From an uncultured Bacilli bacterium (GTDB lineage: Bacteria > Bacillota_I > Bacilli_A > RF39 > UBA660): a stretch of DNA of 11,315 bases. Shown here piece by piece: positions 1 through 5,814 of this stretch. The first letter of the stretch is position 1, and the number at the start of each line of letters is the position of its first letter. The notes under the pieces are model-generated. The model was not told the origin of the DNA. It did no database searches and worked only from the letters and a program-made list of their open reading frames with translations. The stretch lies in the NCBI GenBank assembly GCA_947591565.1, contig CANQDH010000019.1, positions 1-11,315 of the forward strand, read 5' to 3'. A program made the translations under genes and the position numbers.

Positions 1-204
1 AGCTTAATAGATAACACATATAAAGTAAATAACAATTCAACTAATTTATATATGTTAATTAGAAGTATGGAAAAATTCTTAAATGAACAAGATTACAATG
101 ACTTAATAAATTTGATTAATAAAGAGTTTAGTAAGTTAAATGAGTCTATTAAATCAATAGATGCTAGAATAATTTTAAAAATAATGGGATATCCTAATGT
201 ATAA
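1..204 (+). CDS. C-terminal fragment of a protein, possibly Abi-family phage-defence protein
   Basis: The frame is open from the first base of the window to a TAA at 202-204 and encodes the last 67 residues of a protein whose start lies outside. The fragment is helical and rich in Lys, Asn and Ile, and ends in KIMGYPNV. Abi_2-type abortive-infection proteins (AbiD/AbiF) often close with a helical segment and a motif like MGFPxNW, so this tail resembles that family. The usual Trp and following residues are absent. Nothing catalytic can be seen in the fragment, so the family call is a weak inference from the tail alone. That this is the end of a real gene is better supported, because a good intrinsic terminator follows about 70 bases downstream. 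Confidence 0.5.
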   Translation, partial: SLIDNTYKVNNNSTNLYMLIRSMEKFLNEQDYNDLINLINKEFSKLNESIKSIDARIILKIMGYPNV

Positions 205-272
205 ATGATACTGACAATTCATATAATATTATTGATTAGTATTTAAGAAACTTACGAAGCCTTAAGTCAATC

Positions 273-305
273 TACCTAATTTCCTTTAAGAGATTAGGTA
301 TTTTT
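273..305 (+). terminator. Intrinsic terminator after the left-edge gene
   Basis: A perfect 8-bp inverted repeat (TACCTAAT at 273-280, ATTAGGTA at 293-300) with a 12-nt loop is followed at once by five T residues. It lies about 70 bases after the stop of the left-edge gene and would end that transcript. Confidence 0.8.
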
Positions 306-329
306 GTTAATTAGTGATTGTGATATAAT
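304..329 (+). promoter_or_regulatory. Candidate extended -10 promoter
   Basis: TATAAT at 324-329 is preceded by TG at 321-322, giving an extended -10 of the form TGnTATAAT. The only -35-like hexamer, TTGTTA at 304-309, sits 14 bases upstream. That is shorter than normal, so the extended -10 would have to carry the site. Transcription would begin near 336 and enter the non-coding, foldable stretch described separately. Confidence 0.4.
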
Positions 330-332
330 TAA

Positions 333-527
333 TTTATATGTTATTGGTGAAGTAAGTCTTCAAAGAAGATTTATGTTTAAATATCAATTGCATTCCGAAC
401 TTGACTATGGTATAAGCTGTTATACGTGATCATGTGAATAAATAGTCTATAAAGTGGTTCTATAGTTATGCAAATAATTACTTATAAAATGATGTGTAAA
501 TTTTAATAGTAAATAAATTGCTTTTTT
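333..527 (+). ncRNA. Possible structured small RNA or attenuator, family unknown
   Basis: No convincing coding frame covers this stretch of the 465-base gap before the AAA+ gene. It contains several inverted repeats. A 10-bp hairpin with an AAA loop lies at 352-374. GTATAA/TTATAC with a 4-nt loop lies at 410-425. TGACTATGG (402-410) can pair with CTATAGTTA (460-468), sharing base 410 with the previous hairpin, and is flanked by TTGCA/TGCAA. The 5' end (333-347) can pair with 503-517 over 15 positions, with one mismatch and several GU pairs. GCAA at 470-473 can instead pair with TTGC at 518-521, just before six T residues. A promoter-like site precedes it. The size and end-to-end closing helix recall 6S RNA in outline only; no 6S, SRP, RNase P or tmRNA sequence motif was recognised. 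AT-rich DNA gives many chance pairings, so this remains a candidate. Confidence 0.3.
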
Positions 528-586
528 GTAATAAGTAATATGATTGTCAAAGATATTGAAAGTGGAATTTAACTTTTTACTTTATC

Positions 587-611
587 TAAGAGATTAATCT
601 TACTTTTTTTT
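587..611 (+). terminator. Weak candidate intrinsic terminator
   Basis: TAAGA (587-591) and TCTTA (598-602) form a 5-bp stem with a 6-nt loop, followed by C and eight T residues. The stem is short and AT-rich, but the T-run and the place just upstream of the next promoter suggest it could stop transcripts arriving from the left. Confidence 0.35.
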
Positions 612-620
612 AAAAAATTG

Positions 621-648
621 TTTACAAGATTTAGAAATATGTTATAAT
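621..648 (+). promoter_or_regulatory. SigA-type promoter of the AAA+ gene
   Basis: TTTACA at 621-626 and TATAAT at 643-648 are separated by 16 bases, and a TG two bases before the -10 gives an extended -10. Transcription should start near 655, leaving a leader of about 15 nt that holds only the ribosome binding site (AGGAAG, 657-662) before the ATG at 670. Confidence 0.8.
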
Positions 649-669
649 AGACACTCAGGAAGTGGGTCT

Positions 670-2292
670 ATGTTAAAATTTATTAATCCAAGTTATGATC
701 AAATCAAGTCATATGCTGAGTCAATTAAAACAAATGATATTGTCAGCCTTACGTCTGGTAGTTCGTGGCATACTATTTTATTAAACGATAAGTGCATGAG
801 GTCTAAAGTTAAATATTTACTTCATGATTGTATTTATGAAGAAGATATTCGTAAGAGTCATCAGTTGGGCGTTCTTCCGGTTTTAACAAGCGATAACATT
901 ATGCGTATGGCAAATAGGACTTTTTATTTCCCTAAAAAGATAGTACCAAATGATTTAAGTATAATGTTAACAGTTCTTTTAAATTATCAGCAAACGCATA
1001 AAGATGTTAATATATTACCTACAGTTGGCTTTTTTACCTTTAATGATATGAACAATAAAAATGCTGTCAATAAATTATGTCCTGTTAAAAGATATGTTTA
1101 TAAATTTCAAGATAAATTATTTATTCATATGCCTTATTTTCATGCATTTAGAGGAAATCACATTATCAATGAACAAAAGTCTTATGACGACTCTGTGTGG
1201 TTAACCGTTGAACCATTTTGCTTTAATTTAGTTGCAGGACAAGGGTTAATTCCTGATTCTGTTCTTTTTGGAGGTATTCCGTATAATAGTTTGCAAGTTT
1301 ATTTTGATAACTATTTTCAAAAAGAAATTACCCAATTTTCTGATTTTAAAGTTGAAGAGGTAAAACCTAATATCAAATATGATAACGATTCTAAAAAATA
1401 CGAAAAAATGAATATTTTAAATAAAAAAATCTTTCATGCATCTCAGGCGATAGGAAGAGATGCTGAACTAGAAATGTTAGAAGTTACTCTAGCTCAAGAT
1501 TTAAAAATTCCTATTTTAGTAGGTGAATCTGGGGTTGGTAAAACAGCTATTATTGATGAACTTGCTTATCGTATACAAATGGGAAATGTTCCTTCTTTTT
1601 TAAAAAATCAAATCCTTGTTGAAATTAATCCTTTTGAAACGATTGCCGATACAAAATACCGAGGCGAATTTGAAAAAAAATTAAATGATATCATTACTTT
1701 TTGTACTTCTCATAACGCTATTATGGTTATGAACGAAATTCATACGATTTTTGGTCTTGGTTCTTCTTCGAATGATGCTAATGACATGGCCGAAATGCTT
1801 AAAATAGCTATCGATAGAGATGGTTTAAGAATCATTGGTTCAACAACAAAAGCTGAATATGAAAAATTCTTTGCAAGTAATGCCCTTAAGAGAAGATTTA
1901 AAAAGATTGCTATTGATGAACCTACTGATGAAATGCTATATTTAATTATTAAAAAAGTTATCGAAGATTATGCTCATAAGCAAGGAATATCCTCAGAATT
2001 AATTTTAAAAGATTATCCTTCAATTATAGATATCATTATAAATTTAACTAAGAAGAAGCATCGAACGTATGATGACGTTGAAAATAATCCATCATTATCA
2101 GTTGATATAATTGATACAGCTTTTGGTTATGCTAAGTATTATAGTAGTGAAATACTTAAACTTGAACATTTTGAAGCATCTATTTTAAGTAATGATAGAC
2201 TATATGACTTTGCTAAAAGAAAAGCTATAGATGAGATAAAGAATTTGTCTGTAAAGGACTATGAACCTATCAAAATATTAACAAAACTTTAA
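670..2292 (+). CDS. Single-module Clp-type AAA+ ATPase with novel N-terminal half
   Basis: The C-terminal half (about residues 260-495) aligns by eye with the first AAA+ module (D1) of ClpA/ClpB/ClpC unfoldases. It has Walker A GESGVGKTA at 285-293, the pore-loop tyrosine in KYRGEFE (Y330), a Walker B-like IMVMNE at 351-356, a sensor-1-like GSTT, and an arginine-finger pair RRF at 408-410, followed by the small helical domain. The usual Walker B Asp is Asn (N355), while the catalytic Glu (E356) is kept. There is no second AAA+ module, no ClpP-binding loop and no Clp N-domain. Residues 1-255 are a soluble domain I do not recognise. Hydrolysis may be weak or altered. It has its own promoter and converges on the gene at 2361-3416. 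The ATPase family is secure; the cellular role is unknown. Disassembly or loading of a specific partner is possible by analogy only. Confidence 0.85.
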   Translation: MLKFINPSYDQIKSYAESIKTNDIVSLTSGSSWHTILLNDKCMRSKVKYLLHDCIYEEDIRKSHQLGVLPVLTSDNIMRMANRTFYFPKKIVPNDLSIMLTVLLNYQQTHKDVNILPTVGFFTFNDMNNKNAVNKLCPVKRYVYKFQDKLFIHMPYFHAFRGNHIINEQKSYDDSVWLTVEPFCFNLVAGQGLIPDSVLFGGIPYNSLQVYFDNYFQKEITQFSDFKVEEVKPNIKYDNDSKKYEKMNILNKKIFHASQAIGRDAELEMLEVTLAQDLKIPILVGESGVGKTAIIDELAYRIQMGNVPSFLKNQILVEINPFETIADTKYRGEFEKKLNDIITFCTSHNAIMVMNEIHTIFGLGSSSNDANDMAEMLKIAIDRDGLRIIGSTTKAEYEKFFASNALKRRFKKIAIDEPTDEMLYLIIKKVIEDYAHKQGISSELILKDYPSIIDIIINLTKKKHRTYDDVENNPSLSVDIIDTAFGYAKYYSSEILKLEHFEASILSNDRLYDFAKRKAIDEIKNLSVKDYEPIKILTKL

Positions 2293-2362
2293 AAAAAAGA
2301 ACTTAGAAAGATGATTGAACTTATTTTCTACTATGTTCAAATCAAATTTCAGTTCTTTTTTT
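2292..2362. terminator. Bidirectional terminator between convergent genes
   Basis: Seven A residues plus GAACT at 2292-2303 are mirrored by AGTTC plus seven T residues at 2351-2362, a perfect 12-bp outer stem. Inside it GAAA/TTTC and TTGAAC/GTTCAA can extend the hairpin. A T-run follows the stem on either strand, so one element can stop both convergent transcripts. It overlaps the last bases of both stop codons. Confidence 0.85.
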
Positions 2363-3416
2363 AAGCAGCAAGCGCATCTTCCATTGATGAAACTTTTGGA
2401 GCATTTGGATTAAAGAGAACTTTTTGCCTTCCACTCATACTATTACTACTTCCTTTTTTCCTTGTTTTTTTAAGAGCAATTACGGCTATAATAATAGATG
2501 CTAGGTTAGGTAATGTACTATATTGATGTTGTTTTTTCGTCATTTGTTCTTGAACTTTTCTTACGATTGTATCTTCAGGCATATTAGTATCAATACCTTC
2601 TTCAATAATGGATGTTATTTCGATATCGCTATCAATTTCCGCAACTATATTATTAGGAACTTCGATATGAGAAGTAGTTTGTTCTTTTGATGCATTTTCA
2701 TCGACCTTTGCACCATAAGTTTTTTGTGATAATGGTTTAACATTATAATGTCCATTTTCATAAATTCCTTTAAAGATAATATCATCATTGCTTGTAGGAC
2801 CTTTTACAATATATAAATTTTCATCAGGTGATATAATAATTTCTCTATTTCCTATCTTTTCTTTAAGCATGTTTAATACTTTTTGTTGATATTTATTTGT
2901 TTTTTCTTGATTTATTTGTTCAGAATTGGTAAGAGGTATTTCTATAAATTTTTTATTTTTTAAAAATTTAAAAATATCAGAAGCATTTTGTTTACCATTT
3001 GGATTATTTACTAAATTAGTATTATTTAAAATATCATTAAATAAAACTTTAGAATCATCACCTAAATTACGAACAACGATAATATTTCCTTCTTGGTCTT
3101 TAAATTTAAAATAATTAGATTCTAAAGAACCAAATTCTGTTATGTCTTGTAAATTAAGGGCTTTTTTGACTTCTTCTTTTAATTCTATTTCATTTTTTTG
3201 GATATTTATAGGTAAGTGTAATTTTTGAAGTGAACTAGTCATCGTATCACGATTACCTCTCATGATATTTAAAAGAAGCTCATCAAGACTTTTTCTATCA
3301 TAATTAATAAGTTTATCTTGCAATATCTTTTTGTCAACATCGATACCATATGCTTTGCATCGAAAATAAAAACTATCAATAATGGCTTGTTTTTGTCTTT
3401 CTTCCATTTTGGTCAT
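2361..3416 (-). CDS. Unrecognised 351-aa protein ending in ALAA
   Basis: I do not recognise the family. The start is set at the ATG complementary to 3414-3416, because AGAGGTG lies just upstream and a clear promoter (-10 at 3436-3441) sits where a longer reading frame to 3497 would need coding sequence. The N-terminal 90 residues are charged and helical. The middle is mixed alpha/beta with several Gly-Asn turns. A Glu/Asp/Ile-rich stretch lies near residues 255-285. A short hydrophobic run (about 305-315, LASIIIAVIAL) is followed by basic KKTRKK, which could be a weak membrane or amphipathic segment but is short for a transmembrane helix. The last residues are MEDALAA, like the end of the ssrA tag read by ClpX. 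There is no signal peptide. It converges with the Clp-like ATPase gene and shares its terminator; a functional link is inference. Confidence 0.7.
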   Translation of the reverse strand: MTKMEERQKQAIIDSFYFRCKAYGIDVDKKILQDKLINYDRKSLDELLLNIMRGNRDTMTSSLQKLHLPINIQKNEIELKEEVKKALNLQDITEFGSLESNYFKFKDQEGNIIVVRNLGDDSKVLFNDILNNTNLVNNPNGKQNASDIFKFLKNKKFIEIPLTNSEQINQEKTNKYQQKVLNMLKEKIGNREIIISPDENLYIVKGPTSNDDIIFKGIYENGHYNVKPLSQKTYGAKVDENASKEQTTSHIEVPNNIVAEIDSDIEITSIIEEGIDTNMPEDTIVRKVQEQMTKKQHQYSTLPNLASIIIAVIALKKTRKKGSSNSMSGRQKVLFNPNAPKVSSMEDALAA

Positions 3417-3435
3417 ACAAACACCTCTTTTTCTA

Positions 3436-3464
3436 ATTTTAACATTCCCATTCTCTTTTATCAA
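3436..3464 (-). promoter_or_regulatory. Promoter of the minus-strand ALAA gene
   Basis: On the minus strand TTGATA (complement of 3459-3464) and TAAAAT (complement of 3436-3441) are 17 bases apart, with a TG two bases before the -10. The predicted start lies 10-20 bases before the ATG at 3416. This site argues against the longer reading frame beginning at 3497. Confidence 0.75.
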
Positions 3465-3480
3465 TATACAATAAAGTAAC

Positions 3481-3509
3481 TTTACATAATTTAACATTTA
3501 ACGTATAAA
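3481..3509 (+). promoter_or_regulatory. Promoter of the lipoprotein gene
   Basis: TTTACA at 3481-3486 and TATAAA at 3504-3509 are spaced by 17 bases. The site is back to back with the minus-strand promoter; the two -35 boxes are 16 bases apart. The resulting leader of about 35 nt holds GAGAGGAGA, a strong ribosome binding site, ending 5 bases before the ATG at 3552. Confidence 0.7.
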
Positions 3510-3551
3510 ACATGGAATTTGATGACAATATATTAATGAGAGGAGAATCAT

Positions 3552-4106
3552 ATGAAAAAGAAAATTGTAACCATTTTGTTATCATTTACTTTTATTTTTA
3601 TTCTAACAGGGTGTGAAACAAATTTAAATAATACACCTACGAAACAAGCTGAAATATTTTTAGGTAAATATCAAACATTAAATGATGATGTTTTATCTGA
3701 TCTTGATAAAGTGGTAGCTGAAGAAGAGAGCTTTTTAGGTAATCAGAGGGATATATATAGAGCGATTATGAAAAAGCATTATCAAGAATTAGAATATGAA
3801 ATAAAGGATGAACGTATCGATGGAGATAAAGCAACTGTTACAGTTCAAATTGAAGTTGATGACTATTCAAAAGTAATAGATGAATCAAAAAATTATCTTT
3901 TAGAACATCCTGATGAATTTAATGATGAAGATGGTAATTATGATCATTCTAAATATATCGATTATCAATTAACACAAATGAAAAATACAAAAGATAGGGT
4001 TAAATATATTCTAGAATTAACCTTTACAAAACGAGATAAAAAATGGGTAATTGATAAATTAAGTGATGAAGATATGAATAAAATAAATGGTATATATGTA
4101 TATTAA
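3552..4106 (+). CDS. Small secreted lipoprotein, NTF2-like fold possible
   Basis: The 184-aa product begins with KKK and a hydrophobic signal segment ending in the lipobox LTGC, with the lipidated Cys at residue 21. It should be anchored on the outer face of the cytoplasmic membrane. The mature part starts with a helical stretch, then shows alternating beta strands (around ATVTVQIEV and YILELTFTK) and ends with KKWVIDKLS. This layout is typical of small Gram-positive lipoproteins with an NTF2-like or DUF4878-like fold, but I cannot name the family. The gene stands alone, with its own promoter and strong ribosome binding site and a terminator beginning at its stop codon. Lipoprotein status is well supported; the function is unknown. 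Confidence 0.85.
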   Translation: MKKKIVTILLSFTFIFILTGCETNLNNTPTKQAEIFLGKYQTLNDDVLSDLDKVVAEEESFLGNQRDIYRAIMKKHYQELEYEIKDERIDGDKATVTVQIEVDDYSKVIDESKNYLLEHPDEFNDEDGNYDHSKYIDYQLTQMKNTKDRVKYILELTFTKRDKKWVIDKLSDEDMNKINGIYVY

Positions 4107-4151
4107 AGATTGCTTTAAATCTATTAAAGATAAAAAAGCAGTCTTTTTTTT
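4106..4151 (+). terminator. Intrinsic terminator of the lipoprotein gene
   Basis: AAGATTGCTTT (4106-4116) pairs with AAAGCAGTCTT (4135-4145) with one GU pair, and the 3' arm runs into a tract of eight T residues. The stem begins at the last base of the stop codon and separates the lipoprotein gene from the following operon. Confidence 0.85.
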
Positions 4152-4201
4152 GATAAAATCATTACCAGTAACTTATTTTTCTTTATTTTCTTTTTAATTG
4201 A

Positions 4202-4210
4202 TGATATAAT
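4202..4210 (+). promoter_or_regulatory. Extended -10 promoter of the pilin-rbfA operon
   Basis: TGATATAAT is a perfect extended -10. The best -35 at normal spacing, TTTATT at 4182-4187, is poor. Transcription should start near 4217, only about 9 nt before the ATG at 4226, so the transcript would be nearly leaderless. Confidence 0.6.
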
Positions 4211-4225
4211 GTAAATGGTGGAAAT

Positions 4226-4594
4226 ATGAAAAAGTTAAATCAAAAAGGGTTTTCTTTGACAGAGTTACTTGCTGTTGCTATTATACTTGGTATACTTGTT
4301 ACGGTAGTAACACCTGTTATTAGTAGAACACTAAAAAATAATAAAAGAAGTCTTTATAATAGACAACTTGAATCAATAACGGAATCAGCTGCTACTTGGG
4401 GTGCAGAGCATATGAACAAATTACCTGATAAAGGTAAAGAAGTAACTGTTACTCTCGAAGAACTTCAAAATGGTGGCTATGCTGATAAAGATTTGACGAA
4501 TCCCTTAACAAGTGAACTTTTTGATGGAAAATTAACCAAAGTTGTCATAAGAAATGAAAATGGTGTTTTAAAATACGATGTTATTATAGAATAG
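4226..4594 (+). CDS. Type IV pilin-like / pseudopilin protein with class III signal
   Basis: The 122-aa product starts with a short basic leader followed by KGFSLTELL. This is the prepilin peptidase motif, with cleavage expected after G8, methylated F9 and the conserved Glu at position +5 (E13). Residues 9-32 form the hydrophobic helix that anchors and packs pilins. The rest is a short globular domain with a Leu/Gly-rich segment and closing beta strands, as in small Gram-positive type II secretion or ComG-like pseudopilins. No other pilus gene (ATPase, platform protein, prepilin peptidase) is in the window, so assembly must rely on genes elsewhere. It appears to be cotranscribed with rbfA, whose ribosome binding site overlaps its stop codon. 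Recognition of the N-terminus is firm; its role in uptake, adhesion or secretion is open. Confidence 0.88.
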   Translation: MKKLNQKGFSLTELLAVAIILGILVTVVTPVISRTLKNNKRSLYNRQLESITESAATWGAEHMNKLPDKGKEVTVTLEELQNGGYADKDLTNPLTSELFDGKLTKVVIRNENGVLKYDVIIE

Positions 4595-4604
4595 GAGATT
4601 TTCT

Positions 4605-4946
4605 ATGAGTTTAAAAATAGACAGATTAAATAGCACATATGTTAAAGAAATAAGTCATATACTAGCAAATGAAATCAAGGATAAAGACATAAAATTTGTA
4701 ACCATTACGGATTGCAAAGTAACAAATGATTTAAGTTTTGCAAAAGTATATTTTACCGTTTTAGATGATACCAAGAAAAAAGAAACTTTGAAGGCTTTAA
4801 ATAGTGCAAGTAGTTTTATTCGTAAATGTTTGGCTGAAAGAGTTGATGTAAGACATACACCAGAACTTACCTTTGTATATGATGAATCGATTGAATATGG
4901 TAAAAAAATTGAAAATATTATTAAACAAATACATGAAGATAATTAA
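4605..4946 (+). CDS. rbfA: Ribosome-binding factor A
   Basis: RbfA binds the immature 30S subunit and helps mature the 5' end of 16S rRNA; in model bacteria it supports growth in the cold. The 113 residues cover the full single KH-like domain of the family. Recognisable blocks are the N-terminal helix, the VTITDCKVTNDLSFAKVYFT strand region (about 32-51), the helix with SSFIRKCLA, and RHTPELTFVYDESIEYGKKI near the C-terminus. The ribosome binding site TAGGAGA starts in the stop codon of the pilin gene, so the two are translated from one message. rbfA usually sits with infB, nusA or truB; here it lies between a pilin gene and a Tyr T-box operon. No terminator follows it, so transcripts may run into the T-box leader. 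Confidence 0.95.
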   Translation: MSLKIDRLNSTYVKEISHILANEIKDKDIKFVTITDCKVTNDLSFAKVYFTVLDDTKKKETLKALNSASSFIRKCLAERVDVRHTPELTFVYDESIEYGKKIENIIKQIHEDN

Positions 4947-4949
4947 CGA

Positions 4950-5147
4950 TGAAAAATATCAAGTAACTTAAGAAAATGGTCATATAGAAAATTAGTGGTT
5001 GATGGAAACTAATCAAGTTTTTTAAGGAAATACATATTTGGAGTTAAGTCGCTTGTCGTAGCGTTAAAAGATAAAGTGCATAAGATTCTTATGAAATAAG
5101 GTGGTACCGCGGTTGATTCGCCCTTAATTTATAGGAATCTTTTTCTA
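4950..5147 (+). promoter_or_regulatory. Tyrosine-specific T-box leader (tRNA-Tyr sensing riboswitch)
   Basis: The T-box core AAGGTGGTACCGCGG is at 5098-5112; its TGGT bulge (5102-5105) pairs with a tRNA 3' end having discriminator A, as in tRNA-Tyr. Stem I is visible: AAATAT (4954-4959) pairs with ATATTT (5034-5039), and CTTAAGAAA (from 4967) pairs with TTTTTTAAG (5018-5026). Between them lies the specifier loop with AGTA on one side and GAA on the other. The specifier codon is TAC (5031-5033), Tyr, followed by the usual A. The apical hairpin is ATTAGT/ACTAAT. The terminator pairs AAGATTCTTAT (5082-5092) with ATAGGAATCTT (5131-5141) before a T-run. Uncharged tRNA-Tyr should favour the antiterminator and let transcription reach deoC and tyrS. 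No good promoter lies just upstream, so read-through from the pilin-rbfA unit is likely. Confidence 0.95.
5082..5146 (+). terminator. T-box attenuator terminator hairpin
   Basis: The 11-bp outer stem AAGATTCTTAT (5082-5092) with ATAGGAATCTT (5131-5141) contains one GU pair. AAAT-AAGG with CCTT-A-ATTT extends it inward, and TTTCT follows. The hairpin encloses the T-box core, so it and the antiterminator exclude each other. Confidence 0.85.
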
Positions 5148-5166
5148 AAAAGAAAGGTGAAAAAAT

Positions 5167-5814
5167 ATGGAATTAAATAAATATATCGATCATACTAATT
5201 TAAATGCTTATGCAACTGTAGATGATATCAAAAAACTATGTGATGAGGCTATCAAATACAAATTCGCATCTGTTTGTGTTCATCCTTATTATGTATCATT
5301 TGCTTCTAACTATTTAAAGAAAACGAGTATCAGTGTGTGTGCTGTGGTTGGTTTTCCGCTTGGCATGAATAAATCTATGACTAAGGAATATGAAGCTATC
5401 GCTGCTATAGAAGATGGCGCTGATGAAATAGATATGGTTATAAATATAGGGGCTTTAAAAAATAAAGATTATGATTATGTTAAACAAGAAATTGAAGCCA
5501 TTAGAGATGCGATTGACGGTAAAACGTTAAAAGTTATTATCGAAACATGTTATTTAACCGAAGATGAAATCGTCAAAATGACAGAAATTTGTAACGAAAC
5601 GTTTGTACAATTTATTAAAACATCAACCGGTTTTGGTACAAGAGGGGCTTCTTTAGATGATCTTTCTATTATAAATAAACATAAAAATGAACTTTTAGAA
5701 ATAAAAGCAAGTGGTGGTATCAAAACATTTAAGGACGCTAGTTCTTTTATTGAAGCAGGAGCTACCCGTCTTGGTACTAGTAGTAGCGTACAAATTATGA
5801 AGGAGGATAATTAA
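5167..5814 (+). CDS. deoC: Deoxyribose-phosphate aldolase
   Basis: DeoC is a cytoplasmic class I aldolase that splits 2-deoxyribose 5-phosphate into glyceraldehyde 3-phosphate and acetaldehyde, the last step of deoxynucleoside use. The 215-aa TIM-barrel protein is close to family length. It shows IDHT (D8) at the start, the acidic EIDMVINIG block (D89), the Schiff-base lysine in KTSTGFG (K151), and the second active-site lysine in KASGGI (K180), so it should be active. AAAGGTGA upstream sets the start at 5167. No other nucleoside-catabolism gene (deoD, pdp, deoB) is nearby. Instead it is the first gene after the Tyr T-box, and its stop TAATG overlaps the tyrS start by one base. Its last codons encode the tyrS ribosome binding site (AAGGAGG, 5800-5806), so the two are tightly coupled. 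Confidence 0.95.
   Translation: MELNKYIDHTNLNAYATVDDIKKLCDEAIKYKFASVCVHPYYVSFASNYLKKTSISVCAVVGFPLGMNKSMTKEYEAIAAIEDGADEIDMVINIGALKNKDYDYVKQEIEAIRDAIDGKTLKVIIETCYLTEDEIVKMTEICNETFVQFIKTSTGFGTRGASLDDLSIINKHKNELLEIKASGGIKTFKDASSFIEAGATRLGTSSSVQIMKEDN

Noticed and set aside
205..246. 13-codon hydrophobic ORF right after the left-edge stop
   Set aside because: Too short, with no ribosome binding site of its own; likely chance in AT-rich DNA.
298..429. Open frame of about 43 codons with an internal ATG at 373 (18 codons)
   Set aside because: No ribosome binding site fits the ATG, the upstream part has no start codon, and the stretch overlaps inverted repeats better explained as RNA structure or chance.
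333..527. 6S RNA identity for the structured stretch
   Set aside because: Length and end pairing fit in outline only; no conserved 6S sequence was recognised and AT-rich pairing is easily fortuitous.
2926..3114. 62-codon plus-strand frame
   Set aside because: Lies wholly opposite the minus-strand 351-aa gene and has no ribosome binding site; it is a shadow of that gene.
3417..3497. 27-codon N-terminal extension of the minus-strand ALAA gene
   Set aside because: It overlaps a clear promoter (3436-3464) and lies upstream of a good ribosome binding site that serves the ATG at 3416.
4905..4945. A separate promoter for the T-box operon inside the end of rbfA
   Set aside because: TTGAAA and GATAAT are present but 23 bases apart, too far for a normal promoter.
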